Source: Aquirufa ecclesiirivi (GTDB lineage Bacteria; Bacteroidota; Bacteroidia; Cytophagales; Spirosomataceae). From it: a stretch of 64,000 nt of DNA. The notes beneath the pieces are model-generated. The model was not told the origin of the DNA, ran no database searches, and worked only from the letters and a program-made list of their open reading frames with translations. Numbering within the stretch: the stretch's first letter is position 1; every line of letters starts with the position of its first letter. The stretch spans positions 62,001 through 126,000 of the forward strand of contig NZ_JAANOP010000009.1 in the NCBI RefSeq assembly GCF_011250515.1, given 5' to 3'. A program made the translations under genes and the position numbers. This document shows positions 14,771 to 23,250 of this stretch, one piece after another.

Positions 14771-14820
14771 GGTATTGGAAATTCCTATTCTATCGTTCGA
14801 CATGACCCTTCGGTTTACAC
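14771..14820 (-). repeat. REP-like palindromic repeat 5 (reverse, degenerate)
   Basis: A partial reverse copy: GGAAATTCC-type second hairpin, then TATCGTTCGACATGACCCTT, after which the sequence diverges into TTCGGTTTACACCGAA. It probably marks an old insertion. Confidence 0.6.
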
Positions 14821-14882
14821 CGAACCATTGGGAGGTGAACATGTTGGACAATGGAGTAATACCCGCCCCTTCACCAAGCGTC

Positions 14883-14904
14883 AAATCGTTAGCAATAACG
14901 ATTT
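14883..14904. repeat. perfect 9-bp hairpin upstream of the cupin gene
   Basis: AAATCGTTA and TAACGATTT pair around a GCAA loop. The sequence before it (CCTTCACCAAGC, 14869-14880) also occurs before the orphan gene at 12180 (12140-12151), so the two genes share a related upstream junction. Confidence 0.55.
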
Positions 14905-14934
14905 AAAAACGACATCAAACATCAAACCCAAAAA

Positions 14935-15591
14935 ATGAAGCAAAAAATAAAAAAAACAGCTATGTGGACACTATCAATAATCGTTGGCTATATACTAGTT
15001 GGCCTAATCGTACATCATTGGATAATACCAACAAAAACTCCTGAATACAGCAACTATTTTAAAGTTGGAAAATCGTTCCATTCTAAATTAGAAGGTCTTA
15101 CTCAGACTGTTGTAAGGATTGAAAATGGAAATCTAATGACAGACATTGAGATACAAGCTAAGGCAGCTGGACCAGTGACTCACCTACACGAAAAATTTGA
15201 CGAAACGTTCACTGTAAAAAGCGGTACCCTTTCTATGCAATATGGCTCAGAGATAAAAAAAATTACAGCTGGACAGACAATTGTAATTCCAAAGAACACG
15301 CCGCACAAACCATTTAACGAAACGGATTCAGTAGTGGTAGTGACGAGTGTGATGCCCTTGGACTTAGCGTATTGTCTTTCTCAAATATATCCATTTTGGG
15401 ACAAAGACGAAGCAAATTCTAGACCACCTATAGTTCTATTTCAACTTGCCGTGTTTGGTGATAAATTCGACTCTTACCCAACAGTTGACGCACCACCCAA
15501 ACCAATTTTAAAAACCTTAAAATTTTTACTTGCACCGACAGCAAGACTTATTGGCTATAAGAACTATAATGAAGAATTTCAACCCAAATAA
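14935..15591 (+). CDS. membrane-anchored cupin-domain protein
   Basis: This 218-residue protein has one N-terminal membrane helix (TMWTLSIIVGYILVGLIV region, residues ~8-27) and a periplasmic cupin barrel. Cupin motif 1 is PVTHLHEKFDETFTVKSG with metal-ligand His residues and Glu, and motif 2 is AGQTIVIPKNTPHKPFN with the last His. The C-terminal ~70 residues (LAYCLSQIYPFWDKDEAN onward) are not recognised. The enzyme or binding role is unknown. It lies alone in the island between repeats; the short A-rich stretch before ATG gives no clear ribosome-binding site. Confidence 0.75.
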   Translation: MKQKIKKTAMWTLSIIVGYILVGLIVHHWIIPTKTPEYSNYFKVGKSFHSKLEGLTQTVVRIENGNLMTDIEIQAKAAGPVTHLHEKFDETFTVKSGTLSMQYGSEIKKITAGQTIVIPKNTPHKPFNETDSVVVVTSVMPLDLAYCLSQIYPFWDKDEANSRPPIVLFQLAVFGDKFDSYPTVDAPPKPILKTLKFLLAPTARLIGYKNYNEEFQPK

Positions 15592-15769
15592 AAGAAACCA
15601 TACAGCAAACAGCACTTACCCAAAAGGTTGTTTTTCGTAATCCAAAGACTGTTTTGAGGTAAAAGTCCTTCCCTACTGTAAGCTACAAACTTTTATAAAT
15701 AATTGGACTGTCTTTATGTAAAATGACCCATAGTTAAACCTATTAAATGAACTAACATAAATATCTACC

Positions 15770-15901
15770 ATGAAGAAATCCAATGCTCCCATTCTGTCAT
15801 TAATATTCATTCTATTATTTTGCTTGAGTTGTCAATCAAATAGTGGGGTTGACAATCCGCTGTTCGACATGTTCCAAAGGGTCATGTCGAACGATAGATA
15901 A
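15770..15901 (+). pseudogene. lipoprotein gene cut off by a REP-like repeat
   Basis: ATG 15770 opens a lipoprotein signal sequence (MKKSNAPILSLIFILLFCLS then C21 in a lipobox LSC) followed by QSNSGVDNP. At codon 30 the frame enters the left repeat of RAYT copy 2 (starts 15859), which supplies the tail LFDMFQRVMSNDR and the TAA stop at 15899-15901. No continuation of the original gene is visible to the right of the element at 16697, so the 3' part is lost or elsewhere. Confidence 0.65.
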
Positions 15902-15922
15902 AATGGATTTTTATTCCCAGAC
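15859..15922 (+). repeat. REP-like palindromic repeat 6 (left end of RAYT copy 2)
   Basis: Hairpin 1 (TTCGACATG / CATGTCGAA) is intact; hairpin 2 has decayed to TGGATTTTTATTCCCA. Confidence 0.85.
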
Positions 15923-16057
15923 ATCTCCCCATAAATCACAAATACTCCAATAAACTGATTTCTTCCCGCCATTATCAGTTTACAAATTACTATTGTTCAT
16001 TTGCTGGTTTATTTTTGAAAACAAAAAAACCTCAATATGTCCATTTGATCTGTAACC

Positions 16058-16585
16058 ATGGCTCATTCATATTCCATTCAAGACCCGCAAGGTCAATATT
16101 TTATCACTTGTACCGTCCATCAATGGGTTGATATATTTACGAGGAAACTATATGTCGATATCTTATTGGATAGTTTACGCTTTTGTCAACAAAAGAAAGG
16201 TCTAAAAATTCATGCTTGGGTTATCATGAGTAATCATATCCATCTGATTGTTAGTAGTGAAGTTGAAAATCTATCTAACATAATCCGTGATTTCAAAAAA
16301 TTCACTTCTAAACAAATTTTTGAAGCAATAAAATCCAATCCCAAAGAAAGCAGGAAAAATTGGTTGCTCTGGTTATTCACAAAAGATGAACAAATCTGTT
16401 TTTGGCAAGCTGGTTATCATGGTAAAGAAATCCTAACTCAATCTTTCTTTGAAAATAAATTGGATTACATCCATTTAAATCCTGTTAGAGCAGGGTTTAT
16501 TGAAAAGGAAGAAGAATACATGTATAGCAGTTGTAGCGATTATTATGGTACAAGAAAGGGGTTGTTGGAGCTTGATATAGCATAA
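16058..16585 (+). CDS. REP-associated tyrosine transposase (RAYT), copy 2
   Basis: A 175-residue Y1-type transposase with canonical H60-I-H62 metal motif and catalytic Y137 in LDYIHLNPVRAG. It differs from copy 1 by Ser4 (Leu) and Ile61 (Asn) plus at least two silent changes. With the intact HUH motif this is the better candidate for the active enzyme; its product could also act on copy 1 and on the solo repeats in trans. The start ATG and the leader from about 15950 are the same as in copy 1. Confidence 0.92.
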   Translation: MAHSYSIQDPQGQYFITCTVHQWVDIFTRKLYVDILLDSLRFCQQKKGLKIHAWVIMSNHIHLIVSSEVENLSNIIRDFKKFTSKQIFEAIKSNPKESRKNWLLWLFTKDEQICFWQAGYHGKEILTQSFFENKLDYIHLNPVRAGFIEKEEEYMYSSCSDYYGTRKGLLELDIA

Positions 16586-16633
16586 TAGTCCTTTTGATCC
16601 CTTGGAAAATGTCTTATAAGTTTTAATATTTAA

Positions 16634-16696
16634 TCTGGGATTACAAATCCCTATTATCTATCGTTCGACATGACCAATAGGAACATGTCGAACAGC
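16634..16696 (-). repeat. REP-like palindromic repeat 7 (right end of RAYT copy 2)
   Basis: Reverse copy with perfect second hairpin (GGGATTACAAATCCC) and first-hairpin arms TTCGACATG / CATGTCGAA around an altered loop (ACCAATAGGAA). Confidence 0.85.
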
Positions 16697-16726
16697 GTTT
16701 CTCGAAGCCAAATTTAATTTTTAACA

Positions 16727-16788
16727 CGGGATTACAAATCCCATAACATCTGCCATTCGACATGACCCTTCGGAACATGTCGAACAGC
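16727..16788 (-). repeat. REP-like palindromic repeat 8 (reverse, solo)
   Basis: This begins CGGGATTACAAATCCC, continues TGCCATTCGACATGACCCTT and ends CGGAACATGTCGAACAGC. Between repeats 7 and 8 lies a fragment (CTCGAAGCCAA, 16701-16711) of the 39-bp hairpin unit. Confidence 0.82.
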
Positions 16789-16810
16789 GTTAAGCCAACA
16801 ATACACACTC

Positions 16811-16838
16811 GACGTTAGCTGAGGCTCCCGAAGCTAAA
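16811..16838. repeat. single 39-bp hairpin unit at the porin gene's 3' end
   Basis: GACGTTAGCTGAGGCTCCCG and AAGCTAAAAC form the unit's hairpin with arms TTAGCT / AGCTAA. Compared with the array units, both arms changed together (GG to AG on one side, CC to CT on the other), keeping the pairing. The porin stop codon (16834-16836 on the minus strand) lies inside the right arm. Confidence 0.7.
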
Positions 16839-18207
16839 ACTTATAAGCAGCCCTAGCAGCCATATAGTTTACATCTTTTCCTGGTCCCGCTTCCTTCAAA
16901 TAATCCCCTGCCTTACAGAAACCCAATTCAAATTGAAACGTCAAATGTTTATTGGCAAAATAATTGGCATCCAAAGCAAAAATATTGGCAACCCCACTGG
17001 CATTACTTTCGATTTGTCGACCTAGCACGGGAAGCAATGCCGACATATTAGGAGTAAAAATACCATCGCGGAGACTAGCTCTTTGAACCAAAGATGCCCG
17101 TAATGTCGTCATCCATTTATGATTATCAATAAATCGTATATATGGACTAATATTCAGCGTATTGGTGATATTCAGTGAAACTGTTTGTCCAAATGGAGGC
17201 CTAGAATATAAGGTATTGAAGGTGTTTAATTGTTGATCCTCATTCGATACATCGCCTGGCACCCAGTTGCCACTGAATCCTAGGAAAAAATGCCGCTTCA
17301 TTTCGTAATTAAAATCATATACAAACAAAAAGGCTTGAATGGTCAAATCATTAAAATGCCCCCATTGAGCCGCCATTTCTACGTCATAATTAAATGTCTT
17401 TTTTTCACTATACCAGCGAGTTCCTACCGTATTTCTGGCCTCCAATCCATTCTTCAAAAAATAAACCCGCTGTGAACTTTCCATGTAAAAATAATAGGCA
17501 TCAAAAAAGTCTCTTTTTGTAGAAAATGTATGATTCCAGATACTGCCTGCTACCACTTCAGAAGAACGAACATCATCAAAAACACCCGTATTTTGTCGAA
17601 TTGGATTGGCAATGAAGGCATCAATTTTCTGATTTTCATGATGCCATTTAAGGGTGGCTCCATAATAGGGTTGTCGTGTATTAGGTCCTTCTTTCAGGGC
17701 CATTAATCGTTCTAATCCCCAGGTATATTCTTGCCTACCTACACGCAAAGCCAGATTGGGCTTTACATTCCATTCAAAAAAGGTCTGATGAAATGACAAA
17801 GCATTTTGATCTAAAGTAGAGGTTATTGGGTTGTCATTTAAGAAACGAAGCGTATTATTCAATTGAACAAATACTCTAAATTTTGGACTCCATTCCCAAT
17901 TAGCATGCAGCATGATTCGGTGCATGATTTGATGTGGATTCTCGGTGATAAAATTATCAGGCACATCCCCAAAATTCACATGTGTATAGGATTGATATTG
18001 CTCTCTCCATTCCCCTCCAAAACTCAGCGTGCTAGATTGTATAAATGGCAGGTATTTTAATGATTCATCCCAACTTTTAAAGCGATTGGTATCTAACTTT
18101 AAATAGGAGAAATTGTCATCCTGACGCATTCTGGCAATGTTTTGCGCCAAAACTTGGGGTAAAAATGCAACACCAATTAAAAGAAAAATAAATAAACTCT
18201 TTTTCAC
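16834..18207 (-). CDS. alginate-export-type outer-membrane porin
   Basis: This 457-residue protein has a signal peptide (MKKSLFIFLLIGVAFLPQVL then AQ) and a mature part dominated by alternating beta-strand pattern, ending in AARAAYKF with the terminal Phe of outer-membrane barrels. The strands LSFGGEWREQYQSY, LRVGRQEYTWGLERLM and QPYYGATLKWHH match the alginate_exp (AlgE-like) family, which is widely used for unrelated anionic sugars or small solutes. No alginate genes are nearby, so the substrate is open. It is a single gene; its 3' end touches a repeat hairpin that may serve as its terminator. Confidence 0.85.
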   Translation of the reverse strand: MKKSLFIFLLIGVAFLPQVLAQNIARMRQDDNFSYLKLDTNRFKSWDESLKYLPFIQSSTLSFGGEWREQYQSYTHVNFGDVPDNFITENPHQIMHRIMLHANWEWSPKFRVFVQLNNTLRFLNDNPITSTLDQNALSFHQTFFEWNVKPNLALRVGRQEYTWGLERLMALKEGPNTRQPYYGATLKWHHENQKIDAFIANPIRQNTGVFDDVRSSEVVAGSIWNHTFSTKRDFFDAYYFYMESSQRVYFLKNGLEARNTVGTRWYSEKKTFNYDVEMAAQWGHFNDLTIQAFLFVYDFNYEMKRHFFLGFSGNWVPGDVSNEDQQLNTFNTLYSRPPFGQTVSLNITNTLNISPYIRFIDNHKWMTTLRASLVQRASLRDGIFTPNMSALLPVLGRQIESNASGVANIFALDANYFANKHLTFQFELGFCKAGDYLKEAGPGKDVNYMAARAAYKF

Positions 18208-18445
18208 TAAAAGAAAAATAAGGCCAGATTATGTCCAAATGATACGATAATGCAAATTAAGTAAATTTAATGGGCGAGCTACCCTGAATCAAGGAATTTG
18301 GAATATCGGCCTTGACTCCAACCCTATTTTACCTATTTTAATCCAAATACAGATAGAAATTATTCTATTTTAAACTATATTGGCTTATCTAATTCGATCT
18401 GAATTAATTTTCAACATCATCTAAATCCATTAAAATACATAGCTA

Positions 18446-19879
18446 ATGAGCATTTCAAGAAGAAGTTTTTTAGGTAAAAGCGCACTAGCAGCTGGTAGCT
18501 TTTACATCGTTCCCCGTCATGTCCTGGGAAAAGGATATCAAGCGCCTAGTGATAAATTAAACATTGCGGGTGTCGGTATCAATGGAAAAGGTTTATCTGA
18601 TGTGAATAATGCCTTCAATGAAGGTGTTAATAACATTGTGGCGCTTTGTGATGTGGATTTAACCAGAGCCAAACCCTTATTTGAGAAATATGCTAAAGCG
18701 GGTCAATATCAAGACTGGCGTGTGATGTTGGAAAAAGACAAAAGCATCGATGCGGTAACTATTTCTACACCAGATCATAACCATGCTGCCATAGCCATGG
18801 CGGCCATGCAATTGGGAAAACATGTCTACGTTCAAAAGCCCATGTCGCATAATATTTTTGAGGCCCGTACCATGACGGAAGCCGCTAGAAAATACCAAGT
18901 TGTTTCTCAAATGGGAAATCAAGGAGCATCTAGTCCAGGCACCCAGCAAATCGTAAAATGGATCGATCAAGGATTAATAGGAAAAGTTCATACCGTGAAC
19001 ATTTGGACGAATCGTCCTATTTGGCCCCAGGGCATACCCGTTCCAACTGGACAGCATGCTAAACCTGCCGATATCGATTGGGATGTTTGGTTAGGGCCAG
19101 CTTCATTAATCGATTATAATCCTGCCTACCATCCGTTTAAATGGAGAGGTTGGTGGAATTTTGGTACGGGTGCATTAGGAGATATGGGTTGCCATTTAAT
19201 AGATGGGCCTTTCAGAGCCTTAGGCCTTGGTTATCCAACCGAAGTGGAGGCTAGCATTGGATCTGTCTTCATTAGTGGCAATCAGCCAGAATACATTCCA
19301 GAAGGTTGTCCTCCTTCAGCTTCCATTCAATTAAAATTCCCTGCCTCCAAAAAGAATAAGTCGGCCGTAACCATGAACTGGACCGACGGAGGTTTACGGG
19401 GATTCCATCCCGATTTAATTCCTGCTAATGACCCAATTGGAACAGCAGACAATAGCAATGGAGTGGTGATGATAGGGACTAAAGGGGTACTAACCCATGC
19501 CACTTATGGCTTAGAACCACGTATTTATTTGAATAATGGGGATAAGATTGAAATGCCTAAACAAGAGCCCAATAATTTAAAAGAATATGGGCATCAAGCC
19601 ATGTGGGCAGAAGCTTGTAAGGCCGGCTTTAATTCAAAGGAGCACAAGGACTTGTCTTCTTCGTTTGATTATGCTGGACCATTGTCAGAAACGGTTTTGA
19701 TGGGTAATTTGGCTATCCGTAGTTATACGCTTCGCACTCCTATTCAAGGTCAAGCGAATCGTTTCACCTATCCTGGACGTAAGAAATTGATTTGGGATGG
19801 TCAAAACATGAAAATTACCAATTTCGAAGATGCCAATCAGTTCGTGAAACGCGAATACCGGGCCGGCTGGAAATTGTAA
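18446..19879 (+). CDS. Gfo/Idh/MocA-family oxidoreductase with Tat signal
   Basis: A 477-residue NAD(P)-dependent oxidoreductase predicted to be exported folded: MSISRRSFLGKSALAAGSF is a clear twin-arginine signal. The Rossmann motif is GVGINGKG (42-49), followed by TPDHNHA (108-114) and the catalytic-lysine motif QKPMSHN (K131). The C-terminal domain has the GDMGCHLIDGPF loop with its histidine. Members of this exported group act on sugars or sugar derivatives; some use tightly bound cofactor. It is transcribed alone, ending at the hairpin at 19899-19927, and faces the porin gene back to back. Confidence 0.92.
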   Translation: MSISRRSFLGKSALAAGSFYIVPRHVLGKGYQAPSDKLNIAGVGINGKGLSDVNNAFNEGVNNIVALCDVDLTRAKPLFEKYAKAGQYQDWRVMLEKDKSIDAVTISTPDHNHAAIAMAAMQLGKHVYVQKPMSHNIFEARTMTEAARKYQVVSQMGNQGASSPGTQQIVKWIDQGLIGKVHTVNIWTNRPIWPQGIPVPTGQHAKPADIDWDVWLGPASLIDYNPAYHPFKWRGWWNFGTGALGDMGCHLIDGPFRALGLGYPTEVEASIGSVFISGNQPEYIPEGCPPSASIQLKFPASKKNKSAVTMNWTDGGLRGFHPDLIPANDPIGTADNSNGVVMIGTKGVLTHATYGLEPRIYLNNGDKIEMPKQEPNNLKEYGHQAMWAEACKAGFNSKEHKDLSSSFDYAGPLSETVLMGNLAIRSYTLRTPIQGQANRFTYPGRKKLIWDGQNMKITNFEDANQFVKREYRAGWKL

Positions 19880-19898
19880 GAATTTAATTTTCAAAATT

Positions 19899-19927
19899 AA
19901 AAGCATGGCCAATATAGCCATGCTTTT
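19899..19927. terminator. bidirectional terminator hairpin
   Basis: AAAAGCATGGC / GCCATGCTTTT, an 11-bp perfect stem with a 7-nt loop, followed by Ts on both strands, between the convergent oxidoreductase and PH-domain genes. Confidence 0.85.
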
Positions 19928-19938
19928 TTTGTGATGTA

Positions 19939-20319
19939 TTATTTCAATACATGAAATGCCAAGACTTTTTGAACTTCATAAACGTCCACTGATTTATTGA
20001 ATTGCTTAGTTATACTCGGGTTGGCTTCTCCAGATATCCAGATTTTCAATTCCGCATCCAATTCAAAGGTTCCAGCTGTTTCCACACTAAAACGAGAAAT
20101 GGATTTATAATTAATGGATTTATATTCTGTTTTGGAACCCGTTATTCCTTGTTTATCGATTAAAATTAAGCGTCTATTCGTAAAAATAAAGGTATCCCGA
20201 AGTAATTTGAACCCAATTTCGATGACCTCGCCATCAATCATGATTTTGGCATAATCCTTTTGTAATTGATCAGGTGAAACAGCACCTGCATTACCTAAAA
20301 TGGCAGAAAATAAACCCAT
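19939..20319 (-). CDS. bacterial PH-domain protein (bPH_1 / PF08000-like)
   Basis: A 126-residue cytosolic protein consisting of one PH-like barrel: IMIDGEVIEIGFKLLRDTFI, FTNRRLILIDKQGITGSKTE and YKSISRFSVETAGTFELDAE are the typical strands of this family (the FTNRRLI segment is its best marker). Function is unknown; the fold suggests membrane or protein binding. It is single, with no partner in the neighbourhood. Confidence 0.88.
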   Translation of the reverse strand: MGLFSAILGNAGAVSPDQLQKDYAKIMIDGEVIEIGFKLLRDTFIFTNRRLILIDKQGITGSKTEYKSINYKSISRFSVETAGTFELDAELKIWISGEANPSITKQFNKSVDVYEVQKVLAFHVLK

Positions 20320-20395
20320 AAAATGTTATTTGAATAGTTAAAAATTAAATAATCATGCAGGCAGAGAAATTCCCCAAACATATTTAGCCTTGAAA

Positions 20396-21580
20396 CTAAT
20401 ATAAAAATTCAGAAAAATACTGACCAGGAGAAACTCCTTTGATTTTTTTAACTGCCGAATTGAAACTTTGACGAGTTCCAAAACCTGATTCCAAGGCTAT
20501 CACTTCCAATTTATAATTTTTCCATTTCGGATTTTCGCGACATTGCTCCTCAGCAAATTGAATTCGCCAAGTATTGACATAATCTGAAAAAGAAATATCC
20601 ATTTCTGTTTGCAAGGCTAATCGAATTAATCGAGGCTTCATTTTAAGTTTCCTTGCCACTTCTATTAAGGTCAGGTTCGGATTCAAAAATATCCTTTCTG
20701 TTTCAAAATATCGATTTAAGGATTCCAACAAAGCTTTTTCACGTTCGAGACCTGATACAATTTTTATGGAATGAACTTTCTTATTACTTAATTCACCCAA
20801 ACCCTCCATTCGTCCTAAGGCTTGTTGCCATACCAAACCTTTTAACGAAGGACCATATAATAATTTAGGATTGAACAACATAAATAACATCATCAAAACA
20901 TATTCTACTAAATAGAAAAAGTCCTTCCACGGTAAATTGATTTGATCTTTTTCAGGAATTACATACTTATAAACAATCAATCCAAGAACAATGAATTTCA
21001 TGGCCATGTTGGAAAACAACCAAAAAACAATCAATTGATTGTTTTTGATGAATGACTTAGAAGATAATAGATAATATTTAAGTAAATCAATAAAACTCAA
21101 ACTGACATAGATAAAAAAAGAAGTAAATCGGATATAAATATGGGTCCTCATGGTAATCCACCCATATTTTGAATGTATGGTATAAAGGGTGTTTTCTGAG
21201 ATCATTTCTTTTATTTCCAAAATTTTCAGCTCAGCAGGTAACAGGTAAAATGGAATGTATTCGATCACATGCAAGGCAAATGGTAAAAAATGCCATAAAA
21301 GAGCGGGGTTTAATTTTCGCTCTGGATAGAGTAAATATTGCTGAAATAAGTAATACAGGGGACCAATGGTCAACATCAATGGCGAAACTGTCCTGAAAAA
21401 ATGGGGATATTGTAATAAATATTCAGGACGGATGTAATAATTAAGAAAAGTTTGAAGGCCTAAGACAACGAATAAGAGGCCTAGAAATTTAGTGGCAACA
21501 ATCCCTTTTTTAAAGAAGAAGGATCCTCCAAAGGCGAAAAAAACAAAACACAGATAATACAAATAATCAATGGGTGACAT
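20396..21580 (-). CDS. membrane-embedded AraC-family regulator, copy A
   Basis: This 394-residue protein has six to seven hydrophobic helices in residues ~1-250 and a C-terminal AraC/XylS helix-turn-helix (LTLIEVARKLKMKPRLIRLA, then ALESGFGTRQSFNSAVKKIKGVSPGQYF). Such regulators are common in Bacteroidota, probably sensing a signal through the membrane part. It is a tandem paralogue of the next gene; the DNA-binding domains are nearly the same (WRIQFAEEQCRENPKWKNYK / VIALESGFGTRQSFNSAVKK) while the membrane parts differ more. The target genes are unknown. Confidence 0.88.
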   Translation of the reverse strand: MSPIDYLYYLCFVFFAFGGSFFFKKGIVATKFLGLLFVVLGLQTFLNYYIRPEYLLQYPHFFRTVSPLMLTIGPLYYLFQQYLLYPERKLNPALLWHFLPFALHVIEYIPFYLLPAELKILEIKEMISENTLYTIHSKYGWITMRTHIYIRFTSFFIYVSLSFIDLLKYYLLSSKSFIKNNQLIVFWLFSNMAMKFIVLGLIVYKYVIPEKDQINLPWKDFFYLVEYVLMMLFMLFNPKLLYGPSLKGLVWQQALGRMEGLGELSNKKVHSIKIVSGLEREKALLESLNRYFETERIFLNPNLTLIEVARKLKMKPRLIRLALQTEMDISFSDYVNTWRIQFAEEQCRENPKWKNYKLEVIALESGFGTRQSFNSAVKKIKGVSPGQYFSEFLY

Positions 21581-21669
21581 GTTTGGCAGTATCTTAATTG
21601 ATAATTCACCTTTGAAATTATTGGAATTTGTCTGATAATTCCATGTAATGCCTTATATTTATTTGAAGC

Positions 21670-22851
21670 TTAAAGGATGTTTTCAAAGTATTTCCCGGGT
21701 GAAACTCCCTTAATTTTTTTCACTGCTGAATTAAAGCTTTGTCTTGTCCCGAAACCCGATTCCATCGCTATGACTTCCAATTTATAATTTTTCCATTTTG
21801 GATTTTCCCGACATTGCTCTTCGGCGTATTGAATACGCCATGTGTTGACATAATCAGAAAATGACAGGTTCATTTCTACCTGTAGAGCCATACGTATAAT
21901 TCTGGGCTTAATTTTCAAATACCGACTCACCTCAGCTAGTGTGATGTCTGGACGAAGAAATAATTGTTCAGTTTCAAAATATCGATTTAAAGTAAATAAA
22001 ACTGACTTATCTCTGGACGACTTTTGATGGGCCTTTTCTTGCTTCGTTGTTTCATTTAATTGCTTTTCATTAAAGCCTGCAGAATGTTGAAAAACTAAAC
22101 CTTTCAAGGTAGGACCTTTCAATAATTTAGGATTCATCAGCATAAAAACCATCATGATTATATATTCAAGCACAAATATATAATCCATGTAAGTTATCTC
22201 TAAATGCTTTTTTTTGGCAAAAACTAAGTTAAAGCAATGCAGAATAATAACGACAAACTTCATGACCATGTCACTCGTTAACCAATAAACAATTAATGAA
22301 TTCTTTTTCAAGAATGATTTAGAGGTTGTTATATAAAATTTATATAATTCGTGTAGAGTCCAAAAAATGTAAGCGGTATAATATATGGTTTTTATAAAAA
22401 GGTGATCACGCATGGATATCCAACCATAGATGGACTGAGAACTATAAAAGGTTTTTTGGTGAAATACATTTTCCACTTCTACTAATTTCACCTCGGCGGG
22501 TAAAATATAAAAGGGGATATATTCAATGATATGTAAAATAAAAGGCAAAAAATGTAAGGTATGTACCCATCTGAATTTTCGCTCTGGATAAAGTAAAAAA
22601 TGTTGAAAAAGATACGCAAGCGGACCTAATAAGTATAAAAATGGAGAAACAGTTCTAAAAAAATGTGGATATTCATGGATATGACTCGGTTGAATAAAAT
22701 AGCCAGCAAAGAGCTGATAGCCTAAACCAAGAAATTGAATCCCAAGAAATTTGGTTGCGATTAGGCCTTTTTTTAGGAATAATGATATCCCAAAGGCGAA
22801 AAAGACAAAACTCAAATAAATCAAATAATCTACCGGTGACCAAGAATTCAT
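21670..22851 (-). CDS. membrane-embedded AraC-family regulator, copy B
   Basis: A 393-residue paralogue of copy A with the same build: membrane helices at ~1-250 (start MNSWSPVDYLIYLSFVFF) and AraC HTH at the C-terminus (ALQVEMNLSFSDYVNTWRIQ, then GFGTRQSFNSAVKKIKGVSP). A longer start at 22860 would use TTG, so ATG 22851 is preferred. The 89-nt gap to copy A shows no clear terminator, so the pair may share a transcript. The tandem arrangement and near-identical recognition helices suggest both can bind the same site. Confidence 0.87.
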   Translation of the reverse strand: MNSWSPVDYLIYLSFVFFAFGISLFLKKGLIATKFLGIQFLGLGYQLFAGYFIQPSHIHEYPHFFRTVSPFLYLLGPLAYLFQHFLLYPERKFRWVHTLHFLPFILHIIEYIPFYILPAEVKLVEVENVFHQKTFYSSQSIYGWISMRDHLFIKTIYYTAYIFWTLHELYKFYITTSKSFLKKNSLIVYWLTSDMVMKFVVIILHCFNLVFAKKKHLEITYMDYIFVLEYIIMMVFMLMNPKLLKGPTLKGLVFQHSAGFNEKQLNETTKQEKAHQKSSRDKSVLFTLNRYFETEQLFLRPDITLAEVSRYLKIKPRIIRMALQVEMNLSFSDYVNTWRIQYAEEQCRENPKWKNYKLEVIAMESGFGTRQSFNSAVKKIKGVSPGKYFENIL

Positions 22852-23207
22852 GCTGACCAATATTATTTATAAGGTTATAAATAGTATGATGTTTTGACAC
22901 GGAGATACGTAAACTTATCAAATTAAATCTTTAAAAATAAATTCAACTGGATGTCTAATGACAATTATTTATTTAACGTATCTTAATTTAAGGAATTAGT
23001 TTCCCGAATACAATTTCCAAAAAGACATAAATATTTAGTCCAACAAGGGAAAATGCAAAAAACAATCAACTATTCCATCTTTATTAGTTGACCCAAAAGA
23101 AAAATTTGAGGCAAAATTTTGGTGCATTTGACACGATTAAAATACGCCAAGATAGGCTCAAATGCTTGGATGCAAGTTTGCACGTAATATGGTCAAAAAA
23201 CAAAAAA
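22852..23207. other. gene-free region between AraC copy B and tRNA-Glu
   Basis: About 355 bases, AT-rich. It must contain the promoter of the AraC pair on the minus strand. No repeat, RNA or gene is visible; a short plus-strand frame at 23088-23288 runs through the tRNA and its terminator and is not a gene. Confidence 0.5.
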
Positions 23208-23232
23208 CCCTGTAAATTATTCATTTACAGGG
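23208..23232 (-). terminator. terminator of tRNA-Glu
   Basis: Perfect 10-bp stem (CCCTGTAAAT / ATTTACAGGG) with 5-nt loop; on the minus strand it is followed by GGTTTTTTG. Confidence 0.88.
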
Positions 23233-23250
23233 TCAAATTGCCTACCGAAG

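Larger units (their letters stand above)
15859..16696 (+). mobile_element. RAYT element copy 2 (REPtron-like unit)
   Basis: This 838-bp unit has the same build as the one at 13692-14530: forward repeat, ~135-bp leader, transposase gene, reverse repeat. Its left end falls inside a lipoprotein gene. Sequence identity with copy 1 is near complete across the gene and leader, indicating recent duplication. Confidence 0.8.
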
